Below, one piece after another: positions 1 through 6,852 of a stretch of 12,735 bases of DNA. The notes below the pieces were generated by a model. The model made no database searches. It was not told the origin of the DNA and saw only the letters and a program-made list of their open reading frames with translations. The first letter of the stretch is position 1, and every line of letters starts with the position of its first letter. Made by a program: the position numbers and the translations under genes. The stretch covers positions 16,838 to 29,572 of the forward strand of contig MU631695.1 in the NCBI GenBank assembly GCA_026770615.1. Reading direction: 5' to 3'. Origin of the DNA: Pavlovales sp. CCMP2436. Lineage: Eukaryota; Haptophyta; Pavlovophyceae; Pavlovales.

Positions 1-305
1 GATGACAAAAATCGTATCATGATGAGCCCGCGCCGCTCCTTTTGAAAGTGTAGAATTTACCCAGTACACAACAAGACACGTAACGAACACGCACGCACGT
101 GACCCGTATGTGGCCCGTATTTACCCCGTTACCTGTATATTTGATGTGTGGGTAATTACTACATGGAACATAAAGGGGGGGGGGGTTGAGAGGAAGGGTG
201 GTGGGGGTGGGGAGGGGGGGGGCGCAGGCGATGAGTACCAAACCATAACTGCGTACTGCTCGGATGATAAAAATCCTATTGTGATGAGCCCATGCCGCTC
301 GTTTA
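1..305 (+). repeat. Direct repeat pair 1-43 / 263-305
   Basis: Both copies contain GATGAYAAAAATC, TGATGAGCCC and GCCGCTC in the same order and spacing, about 85% alike, 262 bp apart. This is the same duplication style seen inside the later introns. Confidence 0.7.
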
Positions 306-493
306 AAATAAAATGAATTTTGATCGACAACAAATAAGAATTACCTCCTGTAAGGCTACTAATTCCTGACCGGATTAACTGATCCAGGCTCTGCGGCAAA
401 AGCCGCGCAAAAGTGAATTCCAACGGCAACGCTATCCACTGAATTAGTGCCCTACGCAACACAAAGACACACGCAACGAACACGCACACGCAC
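66..493 (+). repeat. Direct repeat pair 66-98 / 455-493
   Basis: The core AACGAACACGCAC, preceded by an ACAAGACACG-like stretch, occurs twice 391 bp apart, with small indels. A second duplication layer overlaps the 1-305 pair. Confidence 0.6.
175..223 (+). other. G-rich run, potential G-quadruplex
   Basis: More than four G-tracts of at least three bases lie within 50 bases on the sense strand, separated by short A/T interruptions. It would be transcribed in the pre-mRNA. Similar sense-strand runs occur at 975-999, 3527-3582, 4613-4662 and 5548-5568. Confidence 0.6.
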
Positions 494-598
494 ATACATG
501 TGTTCATCTAGAGCCCATGCTTTACCTGCAATTACACCAGGAGGCCACCAAATCAAATAAACTCAAAATGTACCCCATTTGCGACCCCTTTGCAACAG

Positions 599-674
599 GC
601 GGTGATTCGCTCTAAGCTGAACGTCTCAACCGTGGTGAAGAGCTCGGAGGGGCCCTGGCTCATCGACACCTCAG
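599..674 (+). CDS. Exon 1 (first visible) of aminotransferase
   Basis: Acceptor CAACAG precedes GCG GTG; the donor is GTGCGT at 675. It encodes 25 codons plus one base, ending in GPWLIDTSG, the N-terminal beta strand typical of class III enzymes. There is no upstream ATG in frame, so at least one earlier exon must exist. The last 36 bases plus the donor are duplicated at 853-895. Confidence 0.75.
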
Positions 675-3600
675 GTGCGTGCTCTTTTTCAAACTACGAC
701 TTACTTACAAAAATGGGGCAGCAGACATTGGGTGGCAGACTTAGGTCGCGTCAACGCCCAGGTGATTTTAGATAGCGTATTTATTCTTCATATATCGTTC
801 ACTGTCCGTTATTTTATTATATTATATTTTGAGCTTCCACTGCCTGTGCTGGAGAGCTCGGAGGGGCCCTGGCTCATCGACACCTCGGGTGCGTGATATT
901 TAGATTGCGTATTAATTCTCTATATAGCGTAATTTTTAGATTGTCGTTCGTTCCTTCTTTACTGTGTGTTCTTTGGGGGAGGGGGGTTGGGGGGGGGAGC
1001 TGTGGACCTGCCCACTGACTGTTCTTTTTGGTGTGTGTGTGTATATTGAGTGCAGGCAACCGCGCCCTGGACCTGCCCACTGACTTTTTTTCTTGGTGTG
1101 TGTGTGTGTATTGAGTATAGGCAACCGCGCGTTGGATGTTTCCGGTAGCTATGGCGTTAACGTCTGCGGCTACGACCGTTACAAGCAGTTCGCGAAGAGC
1201 GGTCTTGCCACCATCGAAGCGCTCGGCCCGAACGTGAGTTAAATGATGCATTCTTAGCAAACGAACCTTTTGTTTAGTATATTACACTGAACTGCTTTGC
1301 TCGTCCACGTGACACTGTTTATGCCTATGTGACGCCCTTCATGCGTAGGTGCTCGGCCGGGCGCATCATTAATGTCACGTACGTGCGTCACTCCATACAA
1401 AATAAATCGCCCATACAAATTCAACTGCTTCATGCGTAGGTGCTCGGCCCGCTGCACCCCGTAATTGCTCCGGTGATCTCTGCGCTGCGCGAGGTGTCCG
1501 GCAACGAGGAGGTGCGCACCCCCACCCCCCCCCCTCTTAATTATTTTCTTCAATGTTTTTTTTTTAATTGCCCAAGCTTGATAGCCTACCACTCAAAAAA
1601 AAGGAATAAGGAAAAAAAAGCATCGTGATCATCGTGGCATGCACTACTTACTCCGTTCCAATTGATAATAAATGGAGGATTATTAGGTCACCCTGCCGCC
1701 TGGGACTTGACCAGGGGTAGGCGACAGCCGTCCTCGTTATCAGAACGAGGCGGCTTGGCGAGCTGCGCATGAGCGCACGTTATTATAGAATAAATGGTTA
1801 ATCCACAATTTGCTAATGATCCAGGTCTCATTTCACATGAGCGGCACTGAGGCTGTGATGTGCGCCGTGCGCCTGTGCCGCTTCAACACGCGCCGCCCGC
1901 TCATCGTCACATTCGCTGGTACGCTTTTTTTTTTTTTTTTTATCTGCACAGGTAATAAAATCAGAATGACGTGCGCTGTGTGCAGCTTGCCGAGCCTGCC
2001 ACTTTTAACTAATGCGGCTGATATATCCTTTCCCCGGCCACGTTTCGCAACAAGATGTTTCTAGCAGGTCGGACTGGGCGACTCAATAAATTGAGCCTGT
2101 GCTGCTTTGGTTCATTCATGTTATAATTTTTGCATGTCACTGTACAGCTGATTCTCCTTTTTCATTTTATTCGTACGGGGGCCGATCTGTAAATAAAATA
2201 TATCAAGCTATGTCGTTGCACATGTGATATGCAGGGGGTCGCGGGCAATAAGAAACCGCATAAGAAACTGAGCCTCGATTTTTGTGCCCTTCAATAGTAA
2301 TTTAAGCAAAGTTTAACCATTGTTAGTATGTATTTTGCTAAGAAACTGAGCCTCAGCCTCAATTTCGCCGTTCTTATTGCCCGCTATTCCTGTAGCCTGT
2401 GACCACTCATCGACACATTCGTCGGTTCGTTCCTAAAAACGCCGCTGTGTTTCACAATAAGAACTAGAATCACAATAAGAACTAGAAATCCTTTCCTTTT
2501 TGCACATATGATTAGCCTGTGCCGCTTTTAACACTCACCGCCCACTCATCAACACATCTTCCAGTTGGTTCCTAAACATGCCGCGGTGTGATACATTGCG
2601 GCGTCTCACCTACTCCCCCGGACAATGGTACCAACCTTATGTCCGGGGGAGTAGAGACGCCGTCTCACATAGAACCCCCCCCCCCCACACACACACACCC
2701 CTAGGTGCGTACCACGGCTGGTGGGACGGTGTGCAGCCTGGACCTGGCAACGAGAGGCCGGTGGTGGATGTGTTGTGCCTCAAGGTACTTATTTATGCAT
2801 TGTTTTTTTCTTAACGCAAAAGCAGAAGAAAAAGAAGAAGAAGAAGAAGAATAGGAAGAAAAAGGAGATGCTTTGCCTCAAGGTACCTACACATCGTCTT
2901 TTATCACGCTGTCCGCTTCTTAGCGCAATTCAAATAATAATAATAATGATGATGATGATGATGTATCGTATCGCATTTTCCACAACGGTCCTGGCAACAA
3001 GAGGCCCGTGGTGGGTGTGCTGTGCCTCAGGTTAATTCGGAATGAAACATATCCTAAGATGATATAACAATGTTTACAACTGTTAAAAGGACATGGCCCC
3101 CGCCTCGTTGGCGCTCATCAAGCTCCGCGCCTCCGAGATCGCGTGTGTGCTCGTCTCGCCCCTCCAGGTGTGCTCTATTCATACTCGATGATGACGCTAT
3201 CCGTGTGCCCGGGAACGGTCCTAGGTTAACAGTGTGTTGTTGCTGCACTCCTGGAAGACTGGGAGACCGTTTACGGGGACGGGCGTTTTTATACATATTT
3301 ACACACCCTTTATTTCTACTCTGTTTTTTACTTTAAATTAATCTTCATTTCTTGATTCTATGCTTCATTTTTTCAATTTGTTTATGCCGCTCACCTGAGC
3401 TCCAATTCTTAGTACTAGCTGCTATAATAAAAACTACAACTTCGAATAGGGCCTCAACCCGAACAACTCGCCTCCCTCCGACTTGGTGCTCATGGACTCC
3501 AAAATGCGCAAGGTGACTTTTTTTTTGGTGGTGGTGGTGGTGGTGGGTGGGAGGGTGGTGTGTGTGTGTGGGGGGGGGGGGGAATTTTGTTTTTATTTGA

Positions 3601-6600
3601 AAGGAATGGAAGGTTTTTTTTTTGACGGACCATGCGGCCTTGCTCACGGTGCCCACCTTCACTTGATTTCAATTCACTTGATCTCGATGTTCTTATCATC
3701 TGGCTTCGCCCTCAACTCGAACCCCCACCCCCTTCCTCCCCCTTTCATTAATATGTGTCACTCAAAAATAGGCGGAGGACTCAGTTCGTCTGTACAGTGC
3801 CTGGCTCAAGAATCTTCGTGAGATCTGCACCACCTCGAACGTGCCGCTACTCTTCGACGAGGTCTACACCGGATTCCGCATGGCTCCCAAGGGTGCTCAG
3901 CAGTAAGTGTTGCTAGCACAGTTACTTTTTTCTTACCTTCGTGACGCTCACAATCCTTACACTCGCTTCTTCTTTTTCTTTTTTTTATGATGAAAGTTAC
4001 AAATTCGGCTTACATCTATCGTTTGCCAGTATCTTACGCGACATACGCGCTTTTGTTATATTTATTTCCTCACTATTATGGACTGGGTACTCTATACTGA
4101 ACCCACCACCCACCCCCCCCCCCTTTTCTTCTTCTTCTGATTATTCTATTTCTTTCGATAGGTACTACGGTGTGCAGGCGGACGTTGTGATCTACGGCAA
4201 GACGCTCGGCGGAGGCATGCCGTGCGGTGTGGTGTGCGGCAAGCGCGAGGTGATCACGTCTCCTTGTATTTTATCGCGCAAGTCGGCGGATGTTAAAAGA
4301 ACTGCGGTTAAATTTAATTTAATTTCGTTTTTTCGTTTTGTTTTGTATATTTCATTCCGCAAGTCGGCGGATGTTAAATGAACTATTAGTAAAATCTTCT
4401 TTTCTTATCTTTGTCGTTTTTTGTGGGGGGGAAACTAATTGAATGCGTTTACCTTGGCATGCCGTGCGGTGTGGTGTGCGGCAAGCGCGAGGTAACAGAT
4501 TCTTCTTTTACTTGTGAAGGGAATGCCATGAATAGTGTGTTCACCCTCACGGCTACAGCAAGGGGGCAGCAGGCAGTAACGATTGCGAAGAGATTGCGGA
4601 CCGGTCCTGGGTAGGGGGGGCAACAGTGTGTGTGTGTGAGGGGTGGGAGGAGGGGAGGGGGGCAGCAAGGGAGCAACAGGCAGTGACGATTGCGAAGAGA
4701 TTGCGGACCGGTCCGGGGGTAATCGTGCCTCCGTTCCGGCATGAGCCTCAAAATTCCATCGCAGGGGTTCTGAGCCAAATAGTTGCCTCTTTATTTTAAA
4801 ATGGTTCTTTTAACGTCCCCCGACTTGCAGCCCGAAGGCGTACGGGCATGACATGGGAGGGTCAACGCATCGGTCGTCTCATGACCTGTGTACATATCAT
4901 AAATTCGAGTAAACCCGAGCCGTCCCGTCCGCGTGGCCTGCTTGACCTTTGTTAATAATAGTTCTTTTAACGTCCTGTGTGCCCGGTGTGCATATCATTA
5001 ACGTTTTACGTAATAAATGCGATAAATACCAGCTGATGCGCCGCTTCGATCCAAGCCGCCCCGTTCGTGTGGCCTATGTGATCGGCACGTTCGCGGCGGC
5101 GCCGATGATCCTCGGCTGCATGGACGCGTTCCTCAAGGTAATAGTTCCCTCCCCCACTTACCCACCCCCACACACACACAGACCCCACAGACACACACAC
5201 CCCTAGACGCGTTACTCAAGGAGCTTGCTACCAATACTTACTGCAACCCCCCCCTCCTCCCCCACCCCACCCCCACCTCCCCCGTAACTAACAGTGGGTT
5301 GGCAGCAAGGAGGGTATTGCCGCGTATTCGGGGGCGCAGGAAATGATGACTTCTTTTTTCTTCATTTTTTTGATCCCCTCTGACCCCCCCCCCGTAACTA
5401 ACAGTGGGTGGGCAGCAAGGAGGGTGTCGCTGCGTATTCGGGGGCGCAGGAGATGACGGACGATTTCATCACGCGCGGTAACAAGCAGCTGGCGTCCGAG
5501 GGGTTGCCGCTCCGCATGCAGGTGTATTTATATTTAATGTATTTTTAGGGGGGGAGGGGAGGGGGAGGCTGAGGCTCTGCGTAAAGTAATGTTTATTATT
5601 TTATTTTAAATGAATATAATGAGTACATGTACTACTTTTAAAAGCAGCTGGCGTCCGAGAGACTGCCACTCCGCATGCAGGTATTATTCTTGTCTAACAA
5701 AATGTTATGATTACGTTTCCGAATAGCCGCGGTACTATTAAAAAGAAAAGATTTATTCTACGATTTAAAACGACTACCAAAAGTAGCTGGCGTCTGAGGG
5801 ATTTCTGCTCCGCATGCAGGTATCTATACATTAATTAGTTTAAAAAAGATAAAAAAAAATTAAACAGGCTGAGGCTGCGCTAACCACAATTTTCACCACG
5901 CTCTTGTTTCACCTTTTTTTTCTTTTTTTTCTTTGTTTGTACCTTGATTAGATGACAAATTCCAATAATAGGCTGGGCCCTGTCTGATAGACACGCGGAC
6001 GCTATTTACTGCTGTTGTGCACGCAGAGAAATTACTTCTGGCGGGCCCTCGCATTTCTCTGCCAGAAAGTCCGATTCTATTCCGGACTGGGCTGTGCTGC
6101 CACTTCTTCTTTCTTGTTTTTCTTTTTCTTTTCCACTCCTTGCCATGCACACGCAACCAGCACTCCGATAAAATTGTGATTACTTGTGGCTAAGGGTAGG
6201 AGATAGCAGCCGCCCCCGTGAAAAGGGGCTGGTTTGGCGAGTTACGCACACAGCGCACGTCGTTCTAATGTTATTACTATTCGCACACAGCCTGACGGCC
6301 GTCTTCCCCCCCTCCCACACACACAGAACCTGACGACCGTGTGGACTGTCCTCTTCACGACCCCGGGACGCTACCACTGGCTCTTCCAGTACTACCTGCG
6401 CGCCGAGGGTGTGGCACTCTCGTGGGTGAGTCGATCCCCCCCCCTACCCCCACCCAACCCACCCCCACCCCCCCATTGGCTCTTCTAGACCTACCTACGC
6501 GCGAATTTTGTGACCAAAACGGAAATATAAATACATATAAATCAGGCTGGCACTGGTCACTGCCTTGACTCTCAAACAAATATCAAACAAATGAACTCCC

Positions 6601-6821
6601 CACTCACGCATCTCTAATCATCGCGAATAATAAATAACCAATTTTCAGGTGGGCACTGGCCGCTGCCTCTTCTCCCTCGACTTCACGCAGGGCGACTACG
6701 ACGCACTCCTCACGCGTCTCGTCGCCGCGGCGCGGCGCATGCGCGACGATGGCTGGTGGTACGCGCGTGTGTGTGTGTGGGTGGGTGGGGCGTGTGTGTG
6801 TGTGTGTGTGGTGTGGTGGTA

Positions 6822-6852
<31 letters not shown>

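Larger units (their letters stand above)
1..598 (+). other. Upstream intron or 5' region with internal repeats
   Basis: No exon could be supported. Two pairs of direct repeats are visible: 1-43 with 263-305, and 66-98 with 455-493. Between them lies a G-rich stretch (175-223). The N-terminal exon(s) of the aminotransferase must be here or beyond the window edge. Confidence 0.5.

Noticed and set aside
3483..3821. Long plus-strand open stretch as one protein
   Set aside because: It reads exon 7, then intron poly-G and GT sequence, and enters exon 8 in the wrong frame; splicing explains it better.
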